Source: Enterococcus mundtii (GTDB lineage: Bacteria; Bacillota; Bacilli; Lactobacillales; Enterococcaceae). From it: DNA of 64,000 bases. Each line of letters starts with the position of its first letter. Position 1 is the first letter of the stretch. Made by a program: the position numbers and the translations under genes. Positions 46,623 through 54,434 of the stretch are shown piece by piece. The notes beneath the pieces were generated by a model, which worked only from the letters and a program-made list of their open reading frames with translations, did no database searches and was not told where the DNA came from. The DNA is taken from positions 2,133,501 to 2,197,500 of the forward strand of contig NZ_CP025473.1 in assembly GCF_003957375.1 (NCBI RefSeq), given 5' to 3'.

Positions 46623-47184
46623 TATCTTCCTCCTCTCTATCCGTATTTAAGGCATAGTATCTTTGTAAATCTGTCATATCTCGCTTATATTCTTCTGAAT
46701 CATTATTTCCTGGTTTCCAAGCTCGAATCTGCATAATTCGTTTAAGTGGAGTGTCTGAAGGCAGATTATGTAAAAGAGCTCTAAATTTGGACCAAGTTAG
46801 TATTCCCTGTTTATCAATTAAATCGATGTTATATGCTTGGATAAAAGAAGCGTAAATAGTCTCTGCATCCGCAGATATATCTATTAATTGTTCGTGCTCT
46901 TCCACAGAAAGTGGCTCTCCGTAAAAACTATATTTAATGAACGGTGGAACTTCCTTATGAATAAATTGGTCGTAAATAAATACCCATAGACTAAGTGCAT
47001 CCTCAGATTGATAGCAACCTTCTCCAATTAATAAGTCTAGACATAGACAAGCTTTCTCATAATCAGTGAATATTGCCTCGTTTAACACATCAAAAGCATC
47101 TAATACAATGTCAAATGACAAATTAATCAAATACTCACGTTCTTTATAAAAAAAGGAAGTGACTTCTGGGTCATTTAACCTCAT
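46615..47184 (-). CDS. Gp15-family tail assembly protein
   Basis: 189 residues starting MRLNDPEVTSFFYKEREYLI, with LSFDIVLDAFDVL, LLIGEGC and TWSKFRALLHNLPSDTPLKR, the pattern of bacteriophage Gp15 proteins located before the tape measure. It overlaps the tape measure start by 8 bp. Likely a tail chaperone. Confidence 0.82.
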   Translation of the reverse strand: MRLNDPEVTSFFYKEREYLINLSFDIVLDAFDVLNEAIFTDYEKACLCLDLLIGEGCYQSEDALSLWVFIYDQFIHKEVPPFIKYSFYGEPLSVEEHEQLIDISADAETIYASFIQAYNIDLIDKQGILTWSKFRALLHNLPSDTPLKRIMQIRAWKPGNNDSEEYKRDMTDLQRYYALNTDREEEDND

Positions 47185-47192
47185 GTCACCAC

Positions 47193-47654
47193 CTACTTTT
47201 TATTTGCTACTTTTTGCTTTTTCTTTTTCTGAAACTCTTTGGTTAACTTTTTTGCGGCAAGCTCTCTATCCTTTTGTCTTTTCTTTTCTTGTTGTTCGAC
47301 TTTTTTAACGATAGCTTTGATAGTTGGTTCATAAGCACGTTCAAGTGCATCAAAATCTGGTACACACTCATATAATTTTTTAAATGTTCCTTTACCAAAG
47401 AAAAAATCATATTGATATTCAAGAGTCCCTTTAGCATGTTCTATGACTGTTTCAACATTAGTTTCGTGGATAGAATCTTCTTTAAGTTTTTGTTCGTATA
47501 TTTCGAATTCCTCATAGTTTTCTTCTACAATAATTCGTTTTAAATTTTCCAATGAGCTATCAAACCAGATTTCAACACGCTCACCAGTAATTGGATTTGT
47601 AAATCCTACTGGAAAGCCAGAGAGTTCAATATCGATATCAAGTGTTTGTTTCAT
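47193..47654 (-). CDS. Tail assembly chaperone
   Basis: 153 residues from MKQTLDIDIELSGFPVGFTN; a beta-rich N-terminus (TGERVEIWFDSSLENL) and a long basic helical C-terminus (KKVEQQEKKRQKDRELAAKK). It lies between the major tail protein and the Gp15-type gene, the chaperone position. It is separate from Gp15 (8-bp gap), so no frameshift fusion is needed here. Confidence 0.72.
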   Translation of the reverse strand: MKQTLDIDIELSGFPVGFTNPITGERVEIWFDSSLENLKRIIVEENYEEFEIYEQKLKEDSIHETNVETVIEHAKGTLEYQYDFFFGKGTFKKLYECVPDFDALERAYEPTIKAIVKKVEQQEKKRQKDRELAAKKLTKEFQKKKKQKVANKK

Positions 47655-47681
47655 AATTACCTCCATATAAAAAAGAGAAGG

Positions 47682-47827
47682 CTATAAAGCCTCCCCCAAT
47701 ATTTTAGTTAGTTCGTCTTTTTTAGCATTTGACGGGTATTCAATATTTTTACTATCAAGTGTTTGTTTTAATTCTGGCATAGTTAGCCCAGTAGCTTTCA
47801 GTTCTTCTGGCTCTGGGCTGTCTGCTT
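47682..47827 (-). other. -1 frameshift extension of the major tail protein
   Basis: After codon 150 (AAG, 47827-47825) the -1 frame stays open for 47 residues: ADSPEPEELKATGLTMPELK onward, including NIEYPSNAKKDELTKILG, ending at TAG 47684-47682. A CA-AAG sequence gives an A-AAG slip site (47828-47825). After 5 nt a 7-bp stem AGCCCAG/CTGGGCT (47819-47785) follows. The module is related to the extension of the capsid gene. Confidence 0.75.
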
Positions 47828-48274
47828 TGAATAAAGTTCCCATTTAGGTGTAGTATCATATAGAACAGTAAATTCAATATTACCAAATTCAGTAGCCCCT
47901 CCAGTTTTCGTTTGAGGACTTGATAAAGTTGCAATTCCTTCCCTTTTCTTTTTGGGATTATCTCGATCATCTGTTACTCGAAAACCAATTTTCCGATCAT
48001 CTCCAAATAAACCAATCATTTCATCAATTAATTCAGATGCTTCATCACCCTCAAAGTATTCACCCGTAAAACTATAGCCTAGTCGATGAGAGGTGATCGT
48101 TTGCTCTGGTTCTCCCGACCCATCAAAGAAACCGTCTCCATCGTCAACTTCTTCTTGTGAGGCATCAGAGACACTCTTAATTTTTTTTAAACGAACCCAA
48201 CCATCTTCAGTAATTTTTCCATCTTTCAATTTTTGAATTTCAAATCCAATTAGCGCAATTTTTTTTCGTTTCAT
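47798..48274 (-). CDS. Major tail protein, in-frame product
   Basis: 158 residues from MKRKKIALIGFEIQKL with GGAGGAAT upstream. The sequence TSHRLGYSFTGEYFEGD and the compact beta-rich build fit siphophage tail-tube subunits. It sits between the minor capsid/tail-terminator genes and the chaperones. The in-frame protein ends QTAQSQKN at 47798. A -1 shift at codon 150 would make a 197-residue form. If the usual pattern holds, the short form builds most of the tube and the long form decorates it. Confidence 0.82.
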   Translation of the reverse strand: MKRKKIALIGFEIQKLKDGKITEDGWVRLKKIKSVSDASQEEVDDGDGFFDGSGEPEQTITSHRLGYSFTGEYFEGDEASELIDEMIGLFGDDRKIGFRVTDDRDNPKKKREGIATLSSPQTKTGGATEFGNIEFTVLYDTTPKWELYSKQTAQSQKN

Positions 48275-48284
48275 AATATTCCTC

Positions 48285-48662
48285 CTATTTATCAAAATAT
48301 AATGTTGCTTTGATTGCTAATCGATAATACAGAAATTTTTTGTCGTCATAACCTGTAAAAAAAGGTTCATCTACAATTGTTATTCCAACAAATTGATAAC
48401 TATTGTTACTAGATGGAATATCTTCTTGTTCTTCTAGTAACTCACCTAGTTCAATCATTATCCGATCTGCATTTTCACATTTTGTTTTATAGACAAATTC
48501 ATAATTTAGTTCTTTTTGTTTTGATCCATCCATAAAAGTTTCGACCGTTTTACCTCCAGGTAATGCGGTTAGACGCATCGACTCGTCTTTATCTAAAGAG
48601 TGAATACGGACTGGTACTGGTACTTGGTTCGATACTTCTAGCAACTGATCAATAAAATCCAT
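48285..48662 (-). CDS. Minor capsid protein 3-like (tail terminator position)
   Basis: 125 residues from MDFIDQLLEVSNQVPVPVRI. It has a beta-rich core (GKTVETFMDGSKQKELNYEF) and ends DKKFLYYRLAIKATLYF, characteristic of the Minor_capsid_3 type at the tail-terminator position. It overlaps the preceding gene by 1 bp. A longer start (48698) lies inside that gene and is not favoured. Confidence 0.75.
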   Translation of the reverse strand: MDFIDQLLEVSNQVPVPVRIHSLDKDESMRLTALPGGKTVETFMDGSKQKELNYEFVYKTKCENADRIMIELGELLEEQEDIPSSNNSYQFVGITIVDEPFFTGYDDKKFLYYRLAIKATLYFDK

Positions 48663-49024
48663 TACCAATTCGCTCCCCTCTTGAATGCTTCTAACCAACT
48701 AGACATAAATATAGATTTTGCTTCTTTATCCCAATATGGACCAGTTCCCGGTGTAGTATAATTAGAAAATATTACCTGTGTTCCAAACTTATTTGTAAAC
48801 CCTCCGTGATAATGAGCCAAAGCATATCGAGCATTCCAAGTAATCTTTTCTCCATTACTTTCAACAAAAGACATATCTCTCAAGTGTTGGCTCCTCATAG
48901 GAACAAATCTTTCATTCATATCTAAATGAGCTTTATTTGCCATTTCGTGCCGTCCATTTTGTATAGATGAATGACTTAATTTTATTTTTGCTCGACTTAA
49001 ATCAATTCTTACAGATGCTCCCAT
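48662..49024 (-). CDS. Minor capsid protein 2-like (neck)
   Basis: 120 residues: KAHLDMNERFVPMRSQHLRD, WNARYALAHYHGG and NYTTPGTGPYWDKEAKS are the recognisable Minor_capsid_2 blocks. Such proteins act as neck/head completion factors. It overlaps the preceding gene by 1 bp. Confidence 0.82.
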   Translation of the reverse strand: MGASVRIDLSRAKIKLSHSSIQNGRHEMANKAHLDMNERFVPMRSQHLRDMSFVESNGEKITWNARYALAHYHGGFTNKFGTQVIFSNYTTPGTGPYWDKEAKSIFMSSWLEAFKRGANW

Positions 49025-49359
49025 TAAACTACCTCCAATTCATAAGCGAATGGTTCAGGAGAATCAGCAAGCAACGGAACGATTTTTGTGATTGTGTATT
49101 GTTCGCCAAAGATTTCAATTTGATCTGCAACTGAAAACTCCGGTAATGGTCCAGTGTATTTTTTCGCCATAGAAATCAATGCATTTGGCGTTTGTACTTT
49201 CCCATCAATATCCCTTGGCTCAAATTTGACTGTGTCGTCAAAGCGGACATGCTCAATGGCTAAATCATCCTCAAAAATCGGCTCACTTCGTGGACCCATT
49301 CCGTTTTTCTTGCGATAGATCATCGCATGAGGGAAAAAACGTTTTGGCGGCATTCTCAT
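49024..49359 (-). CDS. Minor capsid protein 1-like (head-tail joining)
   Basis: 111 residues starting MRMPPKRFFPHAMIYRKKNG, with PNALISMAKKYTGPLPEF and FGEQYTITKIVPLLADS, matching Minor_capsid_1 (putative head-tail joining) proteins. Overlaps the upstream connector gene by 4 bp. Confidence 0.8.
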   Translation of the reverse strand: MRMPPKRFFPHAMIYRKKNGMGPRSEPIFEDDLAIEHVRFDDTVKFEPRDIDGKVQTPNALISMAKKYTGPLPEFSVADQIEIFGEQYTITKIVPLLADSPEPFAYELEVV

Positions 49360-49811
49360 CGACTCACCCCACGATATAACAGACCTGTGCCAGATAACTG
49401 CAGCATAGCGTCCCCAGAAAGCAGGGATACTTCGTTTGTCAATGACGAACCACCTTTGCTTTTAGAAACACTCATCCGACCAATGGACCAGCTGTCAGGC
49501 TCTTGCATGCCGAACGTTGTAGTGGCCTCAGCCTCATGCATGTACTCAATCTGATAAGCAACAGCCAACTTAAATGCATCGCGCCGCATCGGAATATCTA
49601 ATTCAAGATCATTGTGTTGATAGAAACGTCTCGTTTGGATGTCCAACAATGCACTGGCTTTTCTCAGAAGCTTCTTGAACTCCTTTTCGGTCAGTTCCGT
49701 GTCACGATCCACGAGTCGCTTGTACTCTTTAAGAGACAGGTAGCCACATGGCTCGATGCTATCCTGATCGTCAAAGATTTCGTTCAACGGCTTACGTCTT
49801 ATTCGTTCCAT
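49356..49811 (-). CDS. Head-tail connector protein (gp15/gp6-like)
   Basis: 151 residues, helical N-terminus (GYLSLKEYKRLVDRDTELTE), FKLAVAYQIEYMHE in the middle and a short C-terminal beta region. Size and place directly after the capsid gene fit an adaptor that docks on the portal. GAGGT lies upstream. Confidence 0.7.
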   Translation of the reverse strand: MERIRRKPLNEIFDDQDSIEPCGYLSLKEYKRLVDRDTELTEKEFKKLLRKASALLDIQTRRFYQHNDLELDIPMRRDAFKLAVAYQIEYMHEAEATTTFGMQEPDSWSIGRMSVSKSKGGSSLTNEVSLLSGDAMLQLSGTGLLYRGVSR

Positions 49812-49829
49812 GGTTTTTCACCTCCATGA

Positions 49830-49860
49830 AAAAAGAGAGTGGTTATTCACTCTCTTTTAA
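49830..49860. terminator. Terminator-like hairpin after the capsid gene
   Basis: AAAAGAGAGTG and CACTCTCTTTT with a 6-nt loop; T-run on the minus strand. The stop codon of the frameshifted capsid form (49845-49843) lies in the loop, so ribosomes completing the long form would reach this hairpin. It may lower expression of downstream head-tail genes. Confidence 0.65.
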
Positions 49861-50010
49861 CAACTCAATTAATTCTGGTTTCTTGGCAGTAGATGGATAC
49901 TCAAAGCCAAGACGATCTAACTCAGCTCTAAGCTCATCAACTTTCATGTCATCGATGACAATTGATTTACCTTCTACTCCAGACTTCCCCGGTTCTTCCG
50001 GGGTCATGCT
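49843..50010 (-). other. -1 frameshift extension of the major capsid protein
   Basis: From the slip at 50010 the -1 frame is open for 55 residues: SMTPEEPGKSGVEGKSIVID onward to DRLGFEYPSTAKKPELIELL and a TAA at 49845. The last 35 residues resemble a small helix-extension-helix (HeH/LEM-like) module. No start codon with a ribosome binding site begins this frame, so it is made only as a C-terminal extension. Confidence 0.82.
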
Positions 50011-50016
50011 TTTGGG
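49987..50016 (-). promoter_or_regulatory. Programmed -1 frameshift signal in the capsid gene
   Basis: Heptamer C CCA AAA (50016-50010) fits X XXY YYZ exactly in the capsid frame, so both tRNAs can re-pair after a -1 slip. The 6-nt spacer GCATGA contains the normal stop codon, and the stem-loop CCCCGG-AAGAA-CCGGGG (50003-49987) follows at once. All three elements are in textbook order and distance. Confidence 0.85.
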
Positions 50017-50891
50017 TCATCATAAGAGATATAGATTGCTGGACGTGCTTTCTTAAGTACCAAGCAATCGTAATAATCCAACCCTTTGATGGTGTCACGG
50101 TAACCGCCACGATCCTGGTCAGCAGGGACCAAATCAATCGTATTGTACTTCTCGATTGGCTTAGCAACGGTGATAGGTGTCATAATGAAATTAATATGCT
50201 TGTCTTCATCGACCTGCAACCGATTTTTAGCAACCTTTTGGATGATGATGTTCGTGCCATCAAGCATCTCGACACGACGATCGATACCATTAAATTGAAC
50301 AGTGTTGGTGGTAAAAGTTTTAGAAACGCCATCTGCATTCTTCAATGCTTTGTAGGCATCACTAGACATAAATGCCACAAACTGACCAATGACTTCTGTG
50401 TCAGTCATGTACGCTTCAGCATCGTCGAAGCTATCTAAAATATTAGATTTAGTGATTGTTTGTTTGACCGTTTTTCCTTTGTAAATCTTATCAGAAGTAT
50501 CAAATCCAGCTTCAAGCAAACGAGCAACAGCGGTTTGATCTTTCTCAGGAATCGTAACCAATCGAGTGTGCTCTTCAATGACAGCACCTACTTGATAGGC
50601 TGCATTTTCCGATTGATCTAAGCGATCCATGTCGTAGCCCATCCAACGTTCCTTTTCCAATTTTAAAGTTGACTTCTCAACTGAGATATTGTTTCGTTCA
50701 TTTTCTTTATTTCGCTTATAATCGGCAGCAGTAAATCCTTGCATTTCATTTACACGAACTTCATGAGTCCCCACAAAATCAGCTTCTGTAATATCTTTTG
50801 CCCCTTGTGTCAATACTTCCCATACTTGCGACTCAGCTGCAAATTCCTTGTCGATTTTCGCTAAATCCTTACTGTCTAAAATTACTGGCAT
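50004..50891 (-). CDS. Major capsid protein, in-frame product
   Basis: 295 residues (MPVILDSKDLAKIDKEFAAE), with blocks NEMQGFTAADYKRNKENERN, FMSSDAYKALKNADG and AIYISYDDPKA at the end. It resembles the HK97-fold capsid proteins of low-GC siphophages that follow a GP20-type scaffold. It starts 13 bp after the scaffold gene. Slippage at codons 293-294 would give a 349-residue long form. Confidence 0.85.
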   Translation of the reverse strand: MPVILDSKDLAKIDKEFAAESQVWEVLTQGAKDITEADFVGTHEVRVNEMQGFTAADYKRNKENERNNISVEKSTLKLEKERWMGYDMDRLDQSENAAYQVGAVIEEHTRLVTIPEKDQTAVARLLEAGFDTSDKIYKGKTVKQTITKSNILDSFDDAEAYMTDTEVIGQFVAFMSSDAYKALKNADGVSKTFTTNTVQFNGIDRRVEMLDGTNIIIQKVAKNRLQVDEDKHINFIMTPITVAKPIEKYNTIDLVPADQDRGGYRDTIKGLDYYDCLVLKKARPAIYISYDDPKA

Positions 50892-50904
50892 TTAAACCAC
50901 TCTC

Positions 50905-51495
50905 CTAATTATTTTTTGTTCTTGCAATATTCTCTGCTAGATTATCTTTCCAGCTTTTTTCTTTAGGTGGCTCACCACCACCTGTATTACCAGCAGCCAC
51001 AAACTGCTTTTTCTTTGGCTGTGGTGCAGGATCGCTTGATTGAAACAAATAGCCTTCATCTTTTTTTAGTGAGGCTACTTTATCATCTAATCCCTTGACC
51101 CCTTCGTCAGTCATTTCCAATTCATCTGCCTTCAACAAAGCTTTCACAGCTGTAATGTTCTTAGCTCCAGCTTGTGTTAAAGCTAATTCGATCGCAGCGT
51201 TCTTACGATCTGCTAGTCTTTCAGCGGTTACGGTTTCTAACTGATTTTTATAGTCATCAATTTGTTTTTGCAGATCTTCATTTCCACTGTTTGATGCTTT
51301 CAACTGCTCAACAAGCGCATTTGCGGCGGTTAAATCTTCGTTTGCAGTTTTTAGCTTTTGAGACTTATCGTTAAAATCAGCTTTAGGCACAGCATTTTTC
51401 GGAAATTCTGATTTTATTTCTTTTGTCGCTCCGTCTAGATCAAACTTCCCATCCTCTCCGACGTGTTTTGATAAAATTTCTTTGATCCATTCCAT
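50905..51495 (-). CDS. Capsid scaffold protein (phage minor structural GP20 type)
   Basis: 196 residues, strongly helical and charged (NEDLQKQIDDYKNQLETVTA), with N-terminal MEWIKEILSKHVGEDGKFDL and a C-terminal low-complexity tail (PAPQPKKKQF). Typical GP20 scaffold directly upstream of the capsid gene. Confidence 0.85.
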   Translation of the reverse strand: MEWIKEILSKHVGEDGKFDLDGATKEIKSEFPKNAVPKADFNDKSQKLKTANEDLTAANALVEQLKASNSGNEDLQKQIDDYKNQLETVTAERLADRKNAAIELALTQAGAKNITAVKALLKADELEMTDEGVKGLDDKVASLKKDEGYLFQSSDPAPQPKKKQFVAAGNTGGGEPPKEKSWKDNLAENIARTKNN

Positions 51496-51728
51496 GATTC
51501 ATTCTCCGTTCCTTTTTATTCTGGTTGGTACCAGTTTAGAGTGTGAGTTATACCGCTCACTCGGTAGATGAACAGTTTAATGTCATATTCAGGACAAAAT
51601 AAAAGCCTAGCAAGCTAGACTAAACAAACCAAAATCCTCAAACTTCAAAGCAAGACCAATTTCATAAAATGTTAGTAAGATTTCAGATAAGCTCAATTTG
51701 CTTTAATCCTCCACCATACTTTCTCCTT
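51496..51728. other. Gap in the head module
   Basis: 233 bp without a gene. The region around 51535-51575 can fold (GAGTGTGAG against CTCACTC), with no T-run. Its role is unclear; it may be the site of a late internal promoter or the scar of a lost gene. Confidence 0.4.
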
Positions 51729-52877
51729 CTATGAATACACTTGCTCTCTCGAATAATCCCGACGTAACAATTGACCATGCTCATTGATAAAAGTACGCAG
51801 TGCTGCTTGACGTCGTCTGACCAGTTGTTTGAAGTGCAGAACATCTTCTTTGTTGTCCATTGTCGTTGCTCCGTTCAACTGCCGCTTGGCACGACGAATA
51901 GCGACTTCCATGCGTCGTTGCTTGGCAACCAAGTCTGCATTGTCAATCGCTTGCTTTGGATCATACTGCTTCATGTGAATATCAAGATCCGGATCATAGA
52001 TTTGGATGTACAATCGATGTCGACAATTAATACCTTGGGTTCCGTCAGGCTCACCGTATCCATGATCATAGATCGATGGAATGTGCCGTAATTCTTCCGG
52101 CGCATCTTCAGTGCGGACAAGCAATACCCATCCACCTTGAATATGGGCACATTGTGGTCGTGCAGCCACATGGCTACTCATTAAAGCAGTGACGATGCCA
52201 TGCTCTAAGCCTCGCTTAAGTCGCAGATCTTGATAAACACGGTGAGTGGATGCTTTTAAAACCATCCGAACGTAGCGCTCAAGGCTCCATTCACGCCCTG
52301 CCTTGTCGACAAAGGTCGTCATCACCCCTTTTTCCACCATCGCATAGATCGACTCTCTAAGTGCCTGTTGTGGCGTTTTTGTGCCTCCGATGATTTTGGC
52401 CACAGTATCGTTTAAAACTTGTTGATACATCTTAGCCAGTGGATTATTCGGATAATTAGTGTCGATCAGCGTTTGATTGACGTGGTTGTCGAGCTCTCGC
52501 CATTGCTGATTGAAATATGACTCCATCACATTGTCGATCTCCGTTCGTGGTGGAGATTCTTTTCCGGTTTGCTTAACCAAATTCTTGTCGAGATCTGAAA
52601 CGACCTCAAATCCCATATCCACGATGATTTTACGTAACTGATCATAAGAATACTGACTTGTTTCATTGACCACTTGCTGCAAAGATTGTTGATTCAACAA
52701 ATTTAATTGCTGCATCTTTTCAAGCTTCCATCGAAACGCATTATCTTCTGTGAGCGGTGTTCTCGTTGGCTTGTTTAACTGACTGATAAGTAGCTTCATA
52801 ATTTCGTCTTCCATCGCCAAGTAGGCGTCTTGGACGTAAGAAGCCTCAATATCTAACTGGTTAGGTGTAATGGCCAT
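51729..52877 (-). CDS. Minor head protein (phage minor capsid, SPP1 gp7-like)
   Basis: 382 residues. It begins ITPNQLDIEASYVQDAYLAM and carries the conserved core MSSHVAARPQCAHIQGGWVL, then HDHGYGEPDGTQGINCRHR with cysteines and histidines typical of this family. These proteins associate with the portal and help DNA delivery. Starts 4 bp after the portal gene. Confidence 0.85.
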   Translation of the reverse strand: MAITPNQLDIEASYVQDAYLAMEDEIMKLLISQLNKPTRTPLTEDNAFRWKLEKMQQLNLLNQQSLQQVVNETSQYSYDQLRKIIVDMGFEVVSDLDKNLVKQTGKESPPRTEIDNVMESYFNQQWRELDNHVNQTLIDTNYPNNPLAKMYQQVLNDTVAKIIGGTKTPQQALRESIYAMVEKGVMTTFVDKAGREWSLERYVRMVLKASTHRVYQDLRLKRGLEHGIVTALMSSHVAARPQCAHIQGGWVLLVRTEDAPEELRHIPSIYDHGYGEPDGTQGINCRHRLYIQIYDPDLDIHMKQYDPKQAIDNADLVAKQRRMEVAIRRAKRQLNGATTMDNKEDVLHFKQLVRRRQAALRTFINEHGQLLRRDYSREQVYS

Positions 52878-52881
52878 TCAA

Positions 52882-54420
52882 TCACTCCTCGAAGTCTTCG
52901 TATCCAGAATCTCGTATTTTACCAGTAGTCTCATCAACTACATCTAATTGCGCTTGTCGGTAAAGATCTTTTGCCTTACTTTCAGGCAACTTCATTATTT
53001 TGGCTAAAGTTAACCATCCGGGAATCAGCCCATCATTTTTCAGTTCACGATAATAATCAGATTCTGACTTTTTATCTAAGAATATGCCATCATCAAAGTT
53101 CACACCTATCTCTTCACGATTTGGAGATTCACCACTAAATAGTGGTTTCCCATCAACTTCTGTGGCTCGACCTAGCTCACACAGCGCTAGCACAACATCC
53201 CGAATGAATTCCTCTAATTCGGTTGTTTGTTGGTTCCTTGACTGATACGTTTGCGAGTTCTCGCTGATTACCTCAGTTGCCGTCTTATTCGTCGTACGTA
53301 CCCCGGCACCATCGAAAACGAACGTACCAGTCGACAGCCCCACTTCCATTTCTAGAAGTCGCAAGCGATGATTAATTGCTCCGATGTATTGTTCTGTTCG
53401 AATATCATGAGTTAAATCAGTAATTTTAAATTCATCAGGGTTCGTACCAGGAACAATGACATAGAAGTCATCATCTTTATCAAAGGTTAATTTCGTTTCG
53501 CCTGTTCCCTTGTCAGGAATTCCACTTAGCATAGATTCAGGAAAGGCCGCTCTTCTCTTTCCCACGTCAATTTCATGATCGAACGCATCAAGTGCTTTAT
53601 TTAATCGATCAAGTGTTCGTTTACAGTTATCGTACACACCAACACCAAGTGGTGAGTATGGGTTGATATTGTTAAAACCTGCTGTCTTAAAATAAGAGAA
53701 GATTGGACGTTCAATTTCTTCACCATGAACAGCCGCCTCAAACTCTTCGTACTGCTTTAATGTGTTTAAAGATACTTGCATCCCCAACACATTAGATTTT
53801 TCACTTTCGTATAGTTCCATAGAGACCCAATACTCACCATCGATCCACTCATGGAATTCTAACAAGGTATAATAGAACGTTTTGTTCCCTTGGGTTTTGA
53901 TCGTTTTAAATGCCATTGCACACTGACTGATCTTATTTGTACTGCTTTCCAATGGAAAGAAGGCATCCGGGAGCGCCCATGAAAATTCCACTTGTCCTGA
54001 TTGATCATTGAAATAAGGTCGCACAACTAAGCCACCAAGAGCCATTGCTGGCTCAAGATACTTACTGAGATTACGCTTGAAGTCATTATGTTGAAACACA
54101 GACTCTATCCAAGTGCTGGCTTCATCATATTTTTTTGATTTATCGTCTTTTCCGATCGTGATTTCTGCCTGTTCATTGAACATTACCTTCGCATACTCAG
54201 AAGCAACCTTGCGGGCCATATTGATATTCGCCTTTGCTCTCTGATCAGAATTACAATGCGTGTACCCTTGGTAATAAAGCAAGCTGTTTTGAATACGATC
54301 ATATTCTTCACGACTCATTTGAATCTTTGGATGATCTAAAATACTTTGTAGCTCTTTTTTCGCTCCTATCGCAACCGCCCCCTTTCCAAAAACTCTTTTT
54401 ATTGCTTGCCAAAATGACAC
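52882..54420 (-). CDS. Portal protein (SPP1 family)
   Basis: 512 residues, normal length. Signature stretches are LLYYQGYTHCNSDQRAKANI, NMARKVASEYAKVMFNEQAE, and GAGVRTTNKTATEVISENSQ, as in SPP1-like portals. It forms the dodecameric ring through which terminase packages DNA. It starts 14 bp after the terminase gene. Confidence 0.9.
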   Translation of the reverse strand: MSFWQAIKRVFGKGAVAIGAKKELQSILDHPKIQMSREEYDRIQNSLLYYQGYTHCNSDQRAKANINMARKVASEYAKVMFNEQAEITIGKDDKSKKYDEASTWIESVFQHNDFKRNLSKYLEPAMALGGLVVRPYFNDQSGQVEFSWALPDAFFPLESSTNKISQCAMAFKTIKTQGNKTFYYTLLEFHEWIDGEYWVSMELYESEKSNVLGMQVSLNTLKQYEEFEAAVHGEEIERPIFSYFKTAGFNNINPYSPLGVGVYDNCKRTLDRLNKALDAFDHEIDVGKRRAAFPESMLSGIPDKGTGETKLTFDKDDDFYVIVPGTNPDEFKITDLTHDIRTEQYIGAINHRLRLLEMEVGLSTGTFVFDGAGVRTTNKTATEVISENSQTYQSRNQQTTELEEFIRDVVLALCELGRATEVDGKPLFSGESPNREEIGVNFDDGIFLDKKSESDYYRELKNDGLIPGWLTLAKIMKLPESKAKDLYRQAQLDVVDETTGKIRDSGYEDFEE

Positions 54421-54434
54421 CTGATCACCTCCTA

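Noticed and set aside
46615-47654. Frameshift fusion of the two tail chaperone genes, as in many siphophages
   Set aside because: The two genes are separated by an 8-bp gap with separate starts; no slippery site joins them.
47755-47970. 71-codon minus-strand frame overlapping the major tail gene
   Set aside because: It is the third frame across the tail gene; the -1 extension has the domain-like sequence and this frame does not.
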